This document shows positions 50,925-59,915 of a stretch of DNA of 64,000 bases, in pieces. The position numbers were made by a program, and so were the translations under genes. A model generated the notes under the pieces. The model saw nothing but the letters and a program-made list of their open reading frames with translations, was not told the origin of the DNA and did not search any database. This stretch comes from Paenibacillus sp. TCA20 (GTDB lineage Bacteria > Bacillota > Bacilli > Paenibacillales > Paenibacillaceae): NCBI RefSeq assembly GCF_000732325.1, contig NZ_BBIW01000015.1:51502-115501 (forward strand), given 5' to 3'. Position 1 is the stretch's first letter. Every line of letters starts with the position of its first letter.

Positions 50925-51737
50925 ATGGACAAGGTATTCGTCATTACAGGTGGCACGGGTGGTATGGGAAGAGCGATCGCGAGCCGAATGGGGAAGCAGG
51001 GCAAGCTGCTTCTTGTGGATGTTAACGAGGATCGTTTGGCTCAGACCAAAGGGGATTTGGCTGCACAAGGGATCACAGAAGTAACTACAAGAACAGTAGA
51101 TATTTCGAATGAACAGCAGATCAATGAATTGGCTGCATCCGCTGCGGAGCTTGGACAGTTAGGTGCAATGATTCATACGGCTGGCTTGTCCCCAACCATG
51201 GGTGACTCGAAGAGAATATTAGAAGTCAACGCGATTGGCACAGCGTTAATTTTGAAAGCGTTTTTACCATTCGCAGTTCCTGGAACGGTTGCCGTGTGTA
51301 TTGCATCTTCATCTGGCCACTCTGTTCCTCGTAATGAAGCGTATAACCAGATCTTAATCAATCCGCTGGCTCCGGACTATGTTGAGCAGATGGAAAGATT
51401 TGCTCAGGGCAATTCAGGTGCGGCCTACGGCTTCTCCAAACTAGGCGTCATGCTCATGGTGGAAGATCAGGCATGGGACTGGGGACAGAAGGGAGCACGC
51501 ATTGTCTCTCTATCTCCGGGAATCATCAACACGCCAATGGGAAGACAGGAGTCTGCACAGCAGGAAGTGATGAAAGAAATGCTGGCGAGAACGCCGCTTG
51601 GACGAGAAGGGGAGCCAGATGAAATCGCTTCTGCCGTAGAATTCTTGTGCAGCAGCCAGGCATCGTATATTTCGGGGACGGACTTGCTCGTAGATGGAGG
51701 AACGACGGCAAGTATGCGAAGAAATGCGGCAAAATAA
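50925..51737 (+). CDS. Short-chain dehydrogenase/reductase (SDR)
   Basis: 270 residues from the ATG at 50925, after GGGAGGC; the frame opens at 50877 but without a site. The classical SDR pattern is present: cofactor loop VITGGTGGMGRAIA (6-19), Asp at the end of beta-2 (LLVDVNEDRL, NAD-preferring), AGLSP, active-site Tyr-x-x-x-Lys in AAYGFSKLGV (about 180), and the C-terminal YISGTDLLVDGGTTA. It oxidises or reduces an alcohol or ketone with NAD(H). It is controlled by the divergent TetR regulator; substrate unknown. Confidence 0.92.
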   Translation: MDKVFVITGGTGGMGRAIASRMGKQGKLLLVDVNEDRLAQTKGDLAAQGITEVTTRTVDISNEQQINELAASAAELGQLGAMIHTAGLSPTMGDSKRILEVNAIGTALILKAFLPFAVPGTVAVCIASSSGHSVPRNEAYNQILINPLAPDYVEQMERFAQGNSGAAYGFSKLGVMLMVEDQAWDWGQKGARIVSLSPGIINTPMGRQESAQQEVMKEMLARTPLGREGEPDEIASAVEFLCSSQASYISGTDLLVDGGTTASMRRNAAK

Positions 51738-51763
51738 AGCTGCAAGCACTATAGTTATAATCT

Positions 51764-51793
51764 AGCCATGCAGAGGAACTGCATGGCTTTTTC
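51764..51793 (+). terminator. Intrinsic terminator after the SDR gene
   Basis: AGCCATGCAG (51764-51773) pairs exactly with CTGCATGGCT (51779-51788), then TTTTCGC. Confidence 0.85.
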
Positions 51794-51889
51794 GCTTTTA
51801 TTGTATGCAGATGATTCCTTTTATTTACATCTATTATGGTAAAATATGGTGTGTAGCAATGAGTCTACAACGAATGGGGAGGAATGAAT

Positions 51890-52684
51890 ATGCGTGTAAT
51901 TGAGTTCGATTATCCTGTAAAACAAGTTACCTACAAAACGGTCGGAAAACGTAAACTGAGCCTGTACATATTTGAGTCTGAACATCCCGATAATTCAGCT
52001 AAGAATAGGACAGCCATCTTGTTTTTTAATGGAGGGAGTTTCAAAAAGGGTCCTTTATCACCAGCTCAATTTCAGAATCAGGCACGGTATTTAGCTTCTC
52101 GGGGTATTGTTGCAATCTGTGTTGATTATCGAAACGGCCATGATGAAGGCTTTACTCCCATGCAAGCGATCTGTGATGCCAAGTCGGCAGTAGGATGGAT
52201 CAGAAGCCATGCGACGGAGCTCGGTATAGATCCAAATCGCGTTGTCATGTGCGGCGCCTCCGCTGGTGGATATACTGCTGTATCCTCGATCATGTTTGAA
52301 GAGTTTAATGATGATAACAGTACCAATCATATCCCGAACGCCCTAATTGTGTTCGCAGCCGGTATGGATGGGGTGGACATTATGGGCAGATTGTTTCCTG
52401 ATTTACTAGAGACTGCGACAGATCTGTCTCCTATTCATCATATTAAGAAATGTCTGCCGCCTACCCTCTGGATGTGTGGAACCTCGGATGAACTCTACGC
52501 GCAGAATCAAACCTTTGTCGAGCAAATGAATCAAGCAGGCAACAACATTACGTTTCTAACCTATGATGGCATGGGACATGGCTTCTTTAATTATGGATGG
52601 CATGAGAACAAGCCTTATAATGACACAACATTAGAAATTCAGCACTTCCTGGCGTCTGTGGAAGCTGAACATTCAGCCTCATAA
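51890..52684 (+). CDS. Alpha/beta hydrolase esterase (BD-FAE/acetyl-esterase type)
   Basis: 264 residues from the ATG at 51890; the ATG at 51884 touches the GGGGAGGA site. Features are an oxyanion loop FFNGGSFKKG (a variant of HGGG), nucleophile Ser in VVMCGASAGGYTAV near residue 126, Asp in CGTSDELYAQ, and His in GMGHGFFNYGWH. This arrangement is that of BD-FAE and lipase/esterase LipN-like hydrolases that remove acyl groups from small esters or sugars. Cytoplasmic; single gene. Confidence 0.88.
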   Translation: MRVIEFDYPVKQVTYKTVGKRKLSLYIFESEHPDNSAKNRTAILFFNGGSFKKGPLSPAQFQNQARYLASRGIVAICVDYRNGHDEGFTPMQAICDAKSAVGWIRSHATELGIDPNRVVMCGASAGGYTAVSSIMFEEFNDDNSTNHIPNALIVFAAGMDGVDIMGRLFPDLLETATDLSPIHHIKKCLPPTLWMCGTSDELYAQNQTFVEQMNQAGNNITFLTYDGMGHGFFNYGWHENKPYNDTTLEIQHFLASVEAEHSAS

Positions 52685-52885
52685 CCTTAATCTTTGCTTC
52701 ACGAAAGATTCATCCTAACTTAATTCATTTCATGATTGATGAAAATTCTCTAAGTTTAAACATTAATGAGGCCAATATGACGTTCGTCATGAAGGAGTTA
52801 GGTCTCTTGTGAAGAAGTTCTAAGATGGAAGAAATATTCCATTGCAAGCCGCAAAAAGTACAAATTTTTGAAGGAGGTTTTCATT
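52685..52885 (+). promoter_or_regulatory. Promoter region of the catalase gene
   Basis: 200 noncoding bases. A perfect 14-base palindrome ATGACG-TT-CGTCAT lies at 52777-52790 and is a possible regulator site. No good match to the PerR box (TTATAATNATTATAA) was found. AAGGAGG at 52871-52877 serves the TTG start. Confidence 0.4.
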
Positions 52886-54535
52886 TTGGCAGAGAACAAG
52901 GACAAGAATGCATCAAGCGAGCAAGATGTACAGCGCGAGACACTGACGACGCGGCAAGGTCATCCAGTAAGGGATAATCAGAACATTCGTACAATCGGTA
53001 ATCGTGGGCCAGCCACACTTGAAAACTATCATTTTATCGAAAAAATTTCTCATTTTGACCGGGAAGAGGTACCTGAGCGTGTCGTGCATGCTAGAGGAAC
53101 CGGAGCATTTGGATATTTCGAAACGTACGGAAAAGTAGGAGATGAGCCGGTAGAGAAGTATACTCGGGCCAAAGTATTCTCCGGCGCGGGTAAGAAGACC
53201 CCGCTGATGGTTCGATTTTCCACGGTTGCAGGAGCGAAGGATTCTCCAGAGACAGCCCGCGATCCCCGCGGATTTGCAGTCAAAATGTATACGGAAGACG
53301 GCAACTGGGATCTCGTAGGTAACAACCTTAAGATCTTCTTTATCCGGGATGCCATGAAATTCCCTGATATGATTCATGCTTTTAAGGCGGACCCTGCTTC
53401 GAACGTCTCTCATCCTCAGCGGATGTTTGACTTTGTATCACGCTCGCCTGAAGCGACGCATATGATCACATTCCTGTTCTCTCCGTGGGGTATACCGGCT
53501 ACATATCGCCATATGCAAGGCTCAGGGGTTAATACTTATAAATGGGTCAACGATAAAGGCGAGGCCGTGCTTGTAAAATATCATTGGGAGCCGAAACAAG
53601 GGATTCGCAACCTAACCCAGGAGGAAGCCGATTCTATTCAGGCGAAGAACGTCGGTCATGCGACTCAGGACTTGTATGAAGCCATCGAACGAGGCGACTA
53701 TCCTGAATGGGAGCTGTTCGTACAGATCATGGAGGATGACTATCATCCTGAGCTGGACTTTGATCCGCTCGATGATACGAAGCTGTGGCCAGAAGATAAA
53801 TTCCCATGGCTTCCGGTAGGCAGAATGGTGCTGGATCGTAATCCGGTAGACTTTCACGCGGAGATTGAACAAGCCGCATTCGGTACAGGTGTGCTGGTAG
53901 ACGGCATGGATTTCTCCGATGATAAAATGCTGCAGGGCCGTACCTTCTCCTACTCTGATACGCAGCGATATCGTGTAGGAGCGAACTATCTTAAGCTTCC
54001 GGTAAATGCACCGAAAACGGAGGTTCGCACGAACCAGCATCGCGGACAGATGGATATCCGTGATCCGAAGGAATCCGGAGATAACCCACATATCAACTAT
54101 GAACCGTCCATGATCGGCGGGTATCAGGAAGCGAGCAGAGAAGGTCATCCTCAGCACCGTCCGACGTATAATGCTGCAGCGATGAGCGAGCCTATTGATC
54201 GTCCTAACAACTACGGTCAGGCAGGGGAGACGTATCGCAGCTTTGAGGACTGGGAACGTGATGAATTGATCAAGAACCTGTCTGAAGCACTTGCGGTATG
54301 TGACCCAAGAATTCAAACGGCGATGGTCGAGCATTTTACGCAGGCAGATGAGGATTATGGCCGACGTGTAAGAGAAGGCATTGAGAAGAAAGTCAAAGAG
54401 CTGCGTGAGATGGAGCAGGAAGGCAAGCTTCCTGGCCGTGAATCAGGCTCTTCGAAATATGGACAAGGCTCACTGGCAGCAAACCAAGCAACCAAGGATG
54501 CGGTGAAGAAGAGCCATGAGGCAGATCCTTATTAA
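52886..54535 (+). CDS. Monofunctional heme catalase
   Basis: 549 residues from the TTG at 52886, eight bases after AAGGAGG. The distal His is His68 in RVVHARGTGAFGYFE, the distal Asn is in WDLVGNNLKIFFI, and the proximal heme Tyr is in RTFSYSDTQRYR. The core (about 20-500) is a clade 3-like small-subunit catalase. A charged C-terminal tail (about 470-549) makes it longer than KatA of B. subtilis (483) and near KatX (547), the spore-associated form. It destroys hydrogen peroxide in the cytoplasm or spore. Symbol withheld because KatA and KatX cannot be separated by eye. Confidence 0.95.
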   Translation: MAENKDKNASSEQDVQRETLTTRQGHPVRDNQNIRTIGNRGPATLENYHFIEKISHFDREEVPERVVHARGTGAFGYFETYGKVGDEPVEKYTRAKVFSGAGKKTPLMVRFSTVAGAKDSPETARDPRGFAVKMYTEDGNWDLVGNNLKIFFIRDAMKFPDMIHAFKADPASNVSHPQRMFDFVSRSPEATHMITFLFSPWGIPATYRHMQGSGVNTYKWVNDKGEAVLVKYHWEPKQGIRNLTQEEADSIQAKNVGHATQDLYEAIERGDYPEWELFVQIMEDDYHPELDFDPLDDTKLWPEDKFPWLPVGRMVLDRNPVDFHAEIEQAAFGTGVLVDGMDFSDDKMLQGRTFSYSDTQRYRVGANYLKLPVNAPKTEVRTNQHRGQMDIRDPKESGDNPHINYEPSMIGGYQEASREGHPQHRPTYNAAAMSEPIDRPNNYGQAGETYRSFEDWERDELIKNLSEALAVCDPRIQTAMVEHFTQADEDYGRRVREGIEKKVKELREMEQEGKLPGRESGSSKYGQGSLAANQATKDAVKKSHEADPY

Positions 54536-54569
54536 TCTGTAATATAATATTCCGGATTAAACGGAACAG

Positions 54570-54613
54570 AAACGTCATTTTCCCTTGCTGAATCAGGGGA
54601 GATGACGTTTTTA
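54570..54613 (+). terminator. Intrinsic terminator after the catalase gene
   Basis: AAACGTCAT (54570-54578) plus TTCCC pair with GGGGA plus ATGACGTTT (54602-54610); TTT follows. Confidence 0.8.
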
Positions 54614-54693
54614 TGTGCAGCATAGAGTCGTTTATAACTTTCCTCTAACCCTAAGGAGAAAATTCCTGCTTGTAAAAACATCTAATTAGAGTT

Positions 54694-54718
54694 ATTATAG
54701 ACACATTATATCCATAAT
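54694..54718. promoter_or_regulatory. 25-bp inverted repeat, copy 1 (Rrf2-associated)
   Basis: ATTATAGACAC, ATT, ATATCCATAAT: a near-perfect version of the 25-base repeat at 54814. The outer ATTAT/ATAAT arms are exact. Confidence 0.55.
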
Positions 54719-54813
54719 AATTGATTGTAGTGGATAACCAAGAATGCATGAACAGCATTCTAGAAGCATTGAGAGAGACAGTAAGCATCACTGCGACACA
54801 TTTTTACGTACTA

Positions 54814-54838
54814 ATTATAGATATAAAATATCTATAAT
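54814..54838. promoter_or_regulatory. 25-bp inverted repeat, copy 2 (Rrf2-associated)
   Basis: ATTATAGATAT, AAA, ATATCTATAAT: perfect 11-base arms around three bases, ending 28 bases before the reductase-like start. It is the best-conserved of three copies. Confidence 0.65.
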
Positions 54839-54866
54839 ATCTTATATTTAGAGAGGGGATTTAGAT

Positions 54867-55767
54867 ATGACTTATGATTGCATTATTGTTGGCGGCGGCC
54901 CTGCGGGCTTGAATGCTGCACTTGTGTTGGGCCGAGCAAGAAAGAAGGTCTTGGTGATTGATGCCGAGGAGGCTCGGAACAGAGTGACTCGTCACTCCCA
55001 CGGATTTCTCACTCGAGACGGAATTACCCCGCATGAGTTCCGGCGAGTGGCAAAGGAGCAGATTGAGGCGTATCCAAGCGTAACTTTCACCACGGATACA
55101 GCCGTGTCTGCGAGTGGAGCGGATGGGGATTTTACAATTACCACGGATAAAGGTTTAGCGTATCATGCTAAAAAGGTGCTGCTGGCGGTTGGGAAGAGAG
55201 ATATCCGACTTCCAATGGAAGGATTGGCAGAGGTATATGGGAAGAGCGCCTTTGTCTGTCCTTATTGCGATGGCTGGGAGCTTAGAGATCAGAAGCTGGT
55301 CGTTATTGTCAGCCATGACAAGGCATTGCATTTGGCGAAGACCTTATCCGGCTGGACTCGAGATTTCACGATCTGCACGAATGGAGATGAGAAGATGTCG
55401 ACAGAGGACAGAGAACAGCTGTTTAAACATCACATTCCGGTATTTGATACTCCTATTTCTGAGAATAAACGGAATGGTTGAAGGTATTCGTTTGGATGAT
55501 GGCACGATGATTCCATGTACCGGGATTTTCTTCGCTCCAGAACTCGGTATTGGCTCTGACCTTCCTCAGCTTCTAGGCTGTGAATCAGCCGAGGATGGAA
55601 CGGTGGTTGTAGATAAATTCGGGAAGACAAGTGTGCCCGGAGTGTATAGTGCGGGAGATTCAGCAACTCAGATGTACCAGCTTATTATGGCTGCTTCTAT
55701 GGGTTCCATGGCTGCTGCGGGAATTAATTCAGAATTGCTGGCAGAAGCCTGGGAACAGTCATGGTGA
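54867..55767 (+). pseudogene. Thioredoxin-reductase-like FAD protein, frameshifted
   Basis: Read across one frameshift it gives about 300 residues, the family's usual size. Frame 1 (54867 to a stop near 55481) holds the FAD motif CIIVGGGPAGLNAALVLGRA, the linker LLAVGKRDIRLP and the redox motif CPYCDGW. After PISE (about 55461) the reading moves by one base into GMVEGIRLDDGTMIP and then the C-terminal FAD motif VPGVYSAGDSATQ to 55767. One extra A near 55463-55467 explains it. This is either a real inactivating mutation or a sequence error; if the latter, the enzyme reduces a thiol partner or flavin-linked substrate. It has two copies of the 25-base repeat upstream and is followed by an Rrf2 regulator. 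Confidence 0.8.
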
Positions 55768-55839
55768 TTTCTTGACGCTGTCTTGAAATAAAAGGTATTA
55801 TGGACTCATTAAATCTTTTATCGAGGCGATGATAGGCAA

Positions 55840-56241
55840 ATGAAATACTCCAAGGCAACAAATTATGCTCTGCATACGATGCTGTTTCTAGCAGCGGCTA
55901 CTCCGGATAAGCCTGTCGGTGTTCAGCAGCTGGCTGAGCGGCAGAAGGTATCTTCCACGTATTTATCCAAGATCTTGACGAAGCTGGTCAAGGCAGGGAT
56001 GATTGAATCGGTCTCAGGAGCAAACGGGGGATATAGCTTGAGACGCGGCTGGGAAGAGATCTCTTTCCTTGATATTATACACGCAATAGAAGGAACGACT
56101 TCCTTGTTCGAATGCAATTTAAACCACGGATCCGAGTGCTTGATACAGCAGGTCGTGCTGGAAGCAGAGGGCAAAATGGAAGAACATCTGAGAAGTCAGA
56201 CCATATCCAGTCTCGCAAAGATGCTTCAAGTAAAAAGTTAA
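55840..56241 (+). CDS. Rrf2-family transcriptional regulator
   Basis: 133 residues. The Rrf2 winged helix is clear (KATNYALHTMLFLAA, VQQLAERQKVSSTYLSKILTKLVKAGMIESVSGANGGYSL). It has only two cysteines in the later region (FECNLNHGSECLIQQ), one short of the three that usually hold an iron-sulfur cluster, so it may sense thiol oxidation instead, as HypR does. It lies between the reductase-like gene and the methyltransferase, both preceded by copies of a 25-base inverted repeat. A candidate promoter, TTGACG with TATTAT at about 55772-55801, precedes it. Ribosome site is weak. Confidence 0.9.
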   Translation: MKYSKATNYALHTMLFLAAATPDKPVGVQQLAERQKVSSTYLSKILTKLVKAGMIESVSGANGGYSLRRGWEEISFLDIIHAIEGTTSLFECNLNHGSECLIQQVVLEAEGKMEEHLRSQTISSLAKMLQVKS

Positions 56242-56386
56242 AGGAAGGATTCATTCCTACTGTGCGAAAAATAGAAAACGCATGGTGAATGAAGATTGTA
56301 CATTTCACATTGCACATGCTGACATGGTAGACAGTTCCTACCGAGCTTTCTACCTTTGCTGCATAAGATGGATACACTAACGTCAT

Positions 56387-56411
56387 ATTAGAGATATTAT
56401 ATATCTATAAA
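56387..56411. promoter_or_regulatory. 25-bp inverted repeat, copy 3 (Rrf2-associated)
   Basis: ATTAGAGATAT, TAT, ATATCTATAAA: 20 of 22 arm positions match copy 2. It ends 26 bases before the methyltransferase start, almost the same distance as copy 2 from its gene. Confidence 0.65.
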
Positions 56412-56437
56412 CACTTTCAATAAGAGGAGATGAGTCA

Positions 56438-57181
56438 ATGAATATTGAAGCTTCTGCGAACCAGGCTAATCATTCTGGACCCCAGAACAACGATCTGATC
56501 TCCTTGCTGCAGCCTGCAGCCGGAGAGCGAATACTGGACGTAGGCTGCGGAAATGGGAATTTAACGGCCAAGATTGCGGCTGCCGGCGCGATTCCAACAG
56601 GAATTGATGCCTCAGAGGAAATCATAGCGAAGGCAAAGCTAAATTATCCTGAACTGCAGTTATCGGTTGAAGATGCTCGGTATTATAGAACTGAAATTCC
56701 ATATGATGCTGTATTTTCGAATGCCGTGCTGCACTGGATCAAGGATGCACCTGCAGTCGTCAGCTCCATCGGGTCTGCCCTTCGGAATGGCGGCAGATTC
56801 GTGGCGGAATTCGCGGCAAGCGGTAATATCGCTATTATACTGACTGCAATCAGAGCAGAGCTGGAACAGTATGGATACGAGTGGGAGGGAAGAAACCCTT
56901 GGTATCATCCTACAATCGGTGAATATTCCAGTCTGCTGGAGCAAACGGGATTCAAGGTCATTTTTGCTCAGCATATGGACAGTAAATCTACGTTAAAAGG
57001 GGGATTAGGGATTCGGAACTGGATGGATAACTTCTCTTCTTATCTATTCGGGGGGGTTACGGCTGAACACCAAGCGCTCATATATGATGCTGTGGAAGAA
57101 CGAGTGAGGTCTGAGCTATACAAGGATGGTCATTGGATGATCGACATCAGCAGACTGCGGATTGCAGCCATCAAACCGTAG
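56438..57181 (+). CDS. Class I SAM-dependent methyltransferase (Tam-like)
   Basis: 247 residues, ATG after AGAGGAG. The SAM-binding motif I is ILDVGCGNGNLTAKIAAAG (about 32-50), motif II TGIDASEEII, and motif IV YDAVFSNAVLHWIKD, all near trans-aconitate methyltransferase and related small-molecule enzymes. The substrate is unknown. It has a copy of the 25-base repeat at its promoter and so probably shares control with the reductase-like gene and the Rrf2 regulator. Confidence 0.9.
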   Translation: MNIEASANQANHSGPQNNDLISLLQPAAGERILDVGCGNGNLTAKIAAAGAIPTGIDASEEIIAKAKLNYPELQLSVEDARYYRTEIPYDAVFSNAVLHWIKDAPAVVSSIGSALRNGGRFVAEFAASGNIAIILTAIRAELEQYGYEWEGRNPWYHPTIGEYSSLLEQTGFKVIFAQHMDSKSTLKGGLGIRNWMDNFSSYLFGGVTAEHQALIYDAVEERVRSELYKDGHWMIDISRLRIAAIKP

Positions 57182-57221
57182 TTAAACCATGTGATCATTT
57201 CGTATAAAACCTTTATGTATG

Positions 57222-57248
57222 AAAGTCGCGATTTCGCGGCTTTTTTCG
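57222..57248. terminator. Bidirectional terminator
   Basis: AAAGTCGCGA (57222-57231) and TCGCGGCTTT (57234-57243), one GT pair, followed by TTT. It separates the methyltransferase gene from the convergent HD-domain gene. Confidence 0.8.
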
Positions 57249-57289
57249 TGCGAGAAATTTTAGAGAGCTGCCAATTCATTTATGAGGTT

Positions 57290-57919
57290 TTATTGAGCGA
57301 GGGCTTCCTTCGTGATCTGCTTAATATCATAAGGGGAGGTCATACATTCGTCGATAATGTCGGGGAGGATCTGCTCCAGAAAATAACGAACACAGTGCAG
57401 GTCGATATTCTTAATCTTCACAATTGCATTGCGATACATTGCAACAAATTCCTTCTCTGTGTTACCTCTTTGCAATTCTACAAACGCTTCATATACCTGA
57501 TCGAGCTTGTCTGCCACCTCTAGGATTAGCCCTTCAACAGAATTGTCTTTGCCTTCACGAAGCTGTCTGCGGAAGATCGACTTAAATTCCTCGGGAATAT
57601 TTTCCTCGATAAAGTGCTGAACCATGCCTTCTTCTACCTGCTGCAGCATGGCGCGGAGCTCAAGAGAGTAGTGCTTGACAGGGGTCTTAATATCGCCGAT
57701 AAAAATTTCGCCATAGTCATGGCTGCTTGTAATCTCGTATAGCTTTTTCCAATCTACGTGGACTCCATGCTGCTCCTCGATGTCAGCCAGGGTCTTGGCA
57801 TATTGCACTACCTTCCAGGAATGCGCAGACACGCTGTGCTCTTCAAATTTAAACTTCCCAGGTGTGCGTATGATGCGCTCAAGATCGTTCAATGAACGAA
57901 AGTAAGTGTGAATTCCCAT
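57290..57919 (-). CDS. HD-domain phosphohydrolase (YfbR-like 5'-nucleotidase)
   Basis: 209 residues from the ATG at 57919 (AAAGGATG upstream); the frame opens at 57961 without a site. The HD metal ligands are His33 (HSVSAHSW), His67-Asp68 (SSHDYGEIF) and a late Asp in LEVADKLDQVYEAF. The positions His33, His67 and Asp68 almost equal those of Escherichia coli YfbR, a deoxyribonucleoside-5'-monophosphatase, and the length (about 200) also fits. It would dephosphorylate dNMPs in the cytoplasm. Single gene. Confidence 0.88.
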   Translation of the reverse strand: MGIHTYFRSLNDLERIIRTPGKFKFEEHSVSAHSWKVVQYAKTLADIEEQHGVHVDWKKLYEITSSHDYGEIFIGDIKTPVKHYSLELRAMLQQVEEGMVQHFIEENIPEEFKSIFRRQLREGKDNSVEGLILEVADKLDQVYEAFVELQRGNTEKEFVAMYRNAIVKIKNIDLHCVRYFLEQILPDIIDECMTSPYDIKQITKEALAQ

Positions 57920-58039
57920 ATGTCTAATCATCCTTTGTGTTATCAATGTGTGTACGTACAACCCAACTGTAACACCGATATGTCATCGCAGGATTAAGCA
58001 GGAACTCGATTCATGTTAACGAATAAGGGCTTTAAGAAT

Positions 58040-58621
58040 TTACTGAAGCTTTGGATCAACCGCTGAGCGATGACCGTTTTGTTTGACTTCATCAAAAAGT
58101 GTTTCATCCGCTTGTGGCTGCTCCTGAGTTGTCGGATTAAGATTATTCATTAGCTTCTCTATATCCGCCATTGTAATCGGTCTAGCATGCGGCATCAGTT
58201 CATATCCGATATGTCCATTAGATTCAATCGTTGCGTTCTTCACATCGGATAGATGAGAGATCCCGTTCTGTCTAAGCCTTACCTCCAGCTGATCGACAGT
58301 CATTCGCATGGATCGTAAATTATCCGTTCTTAATTGTCCGTTCTCAATGACCAGCTTCGCTTTCCCTGACAATAGTTCTTCCACCCAGTTGAATCTATAC
58401 TGGAGGTATTCAAGGAGCAGCAATGACAGAATGAAGATGCTGGCTGAGCCGATTGCTTTCCCCAAGTGCTCATTAGCTATGGGCTGGACGATCGTTGTCC
58501 CAATAGAGATCATTACTACCGTGGTTGCTACGCTCATTTGAGAGATCGACTTTCTTCCTGCCACACGAAGTAATACCACGCCGGCAATAACTAAGAGGAG
58601 AGATTTCCATATCCATTCCAT
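58040..58621 (-). CDS. DUF421 (YetF-like) membrane protein
   Basis: 193 residues from the ATG at 58621, after GCGGGTG; the ATG at 58642 is earlier in the same frame and cannot be excluded. Three N-terminal helices (about 5-20, 35-50, 58-75) are followed by the soluble DUF421 domain with KAKLVIENGQLRTDNLRSMRMTVDQLEVRLRQNGIS. Members of this group (YetF, YrbG, YkjA) affect spore or membrane properties in Bacillus, but their molecular role is unknown. Monocistronic. Confidence 0.88.
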   Translation of the reverse strand: MEWIWKSLLLVIAGVVLLRVAGRKSISQMSVATTVVMISIGTTIVQPIANEHLGKAIGSASIFILSLLLLEYLQYRFNWVEELLSGKAKLVIENGQLRTDNLRSMRMTVDQLEVRLRQNGISHLSDVKNATIESNGHIGYELMPHARPITMADIEKLMNNLNPTTQEQPQADETLFDEVKQNGHRSAVDPKLQ

Positions 58622-58830
58622 ATAAACACCCGCTTTCGTCATAGATGCAATCCATAGTATTTGTTATTGCTGCTAGTTTATTCAATTGACGCGAACCCGC
58701 ACTTCCATATGAGGAACTCTAAGCATGGGCTCACAGCGATATACAGACTAGGCAGGATGAATGACCTTATGTACAATGAAGAGGACAATGGAAGCGTATT
58801 ACATCTTGAGGGCAGAGCGGAGTGAATAGG

Positions 58831-59487
58831 ATGGAGAACAAGCGAAGAAAAATTTTGTTTCAAGGCGATTCGATAACGGACGGCAATTGGGGGCGTAACC
58901 TCGATCCGAACCACATACTGGGACATGGATATGTATATATTATAGCTGCACAGCTTGGTTCCCAGTATGCAGAGTCTCAGCCGTATTTTATGAATAGAGG
59001 GGTCAGCGGTAATCGCGTATCTGACGTTTATGCCAGATGGAATGAGGATGCAATCAGCTTACAGCCGGATCTGATTAGCCTGCTAGTAGGTGTGAATGAC
59101 GCTCACAGTATCATTTCAGGCAGTGCTCGGGGGGCTACAGACCGGTATGAGCGAATCTATCGACAGCTGCTGGACGAGACATGCGAAGTATTGCCAGATA
59201 CAGGGATTGTGTTATGTGAGCCGTTTGTAATGCATTCAGAAGCAACGGATAAAGATTGGAGCGAGTGGAGCTCAAAAATGGACGAGTACCGCAGTGTCGT
59301 TCGGCATTTAGCAGAAGACTACAATACCCTTTTCGTGCCTCTGCAAGAAACCTTCAATCAAGCGGCGAACCGTGCAGATACAGCCTATTGGGTGTGGGAT
59401 GGAATTCATCCGACAACTGCTGGACACCAGCTTATTGCAAATGAATGGCTTAAGGTTGTTCAGCAGAGCAAGTATACGATCGGGTAA
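58831..59487 (+). CDS. SGNH/GDSL hydrolase
   Basis: 218 residues from the ATG at 58831, eight bases after CGGAG; the GTG at 58822 is adjacent to that site. SGNH blocks are ILFQGDSITDG (nucleophile Ser in the first block, about residue 14), GVSGN, LLVGVNDAHS, and the catalytic Asp/His in DGIHPTTAGHQL. It resembles rhamnogalacturonan acetylesterase-like or lipase/acyl-esterase GDSL enzymes. No signal peptide, so cytoplasmic. The substrate is unknown. A short zinc-ribbon gene follows at 36 bases. Confidence 0.9.
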   Translation: MENKRRKILFQGDSITDGNWGRNLDPNHILGHGYVYIIAAQLGSQYAESQPYFMNRGVSGNRVSDVYARWNEDAISLQPDLISLLVGVNDAHSIISGSARGATDRYERIYRQLLDETCEVLPDTGIVLCEPFVMHSEATDKDWSEWSSKMDEYRSVVRHLAEDYNTLFVPLQETFNQAANRADTAYWVWDGIHPTTAGHQLIANEWLKVVQQSKYTIG

Positions 59488-59523
59488 CAATGACAGATCT
59501 ATATTTTGAAATTAGGAGGCTGT

Positions 59524-59736
59524 ATGAACATGAACAATAATAAAGGCTGTATTAAATGTGGAAGTAAAAACGCAGACAGTAAAGAAGTAGCCATGACGGG
59601 AACAGGATTGTCTAAAATGTTTGATATTCAAAACAATCAATTTATCGTCGTGTTCTGCAACAATTGCGGATATTCCGAATTTTACAACAAGAAAGCCTCG
59701 CAGGGCTCTAACATTCTGGACTTTTTCTTCGGTTAA
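59524..59736 (+). CDS. Small zinc-ribbon protein
   Basis: 70 residues from the ATG at 59524, following AGGAGGCTGT; the frame opens at 59506 within that site. Two CxxC knuckles, CIKCG (about 9-13) and CNNCG (about 45-49), make a zinc ribbon. The spacer between has the pattern of the YpzI/zinc-ribbon nucleic-acid-binding small proteins (MFDIQNNQFIVVFCNNCGYSEFY). Probably cytoplasmic; partner unknown. Confidence 0.85.
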   Translation: MNMNNNKGCIKCGSKNADSKEVAMTGTGLSKMFDIQNNQFIVVFCNNCGYSEFYNKKASQGSNILDFFFG

Positions 59737-59915
59737 GGAGTTCATGACATCATGCAGTTAACAGGGATTCAAGACCATAATTTACATAAACAAGGAATTC
59801 GGAAAACATAAGCAGAACATAGTGATAACTGGATAGCTGATCCATATCTACTGGTGCTGATGTTCTCATACATGCTGCTGGACGAGCTATCCTCACATCC
59901 AAATGGAGGTGTACT
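59737..59915 (+). promoter_or_regulatory. Upstream region of the helveticin-J-like gene
   Basis: 179 noncoding bases ending in AATGGAGGTG before the ATG. I see no clear terminator for the zinc-ribbon gene and no strong promoter boxes. Confidence 0.3.

Noticed and set aside
52685..52885. PerR box before the catalase gene
   Set aside because: No segment matches TTATAATNATTATAA well enough; only an unrelated GC-containing palindrome is present.
53612..54334. 240-codon open frame on the minus strand
   Set aside because: Fully antisense to the catalase gene, whose motifs are certain; composition is basic and unlike a real protein.
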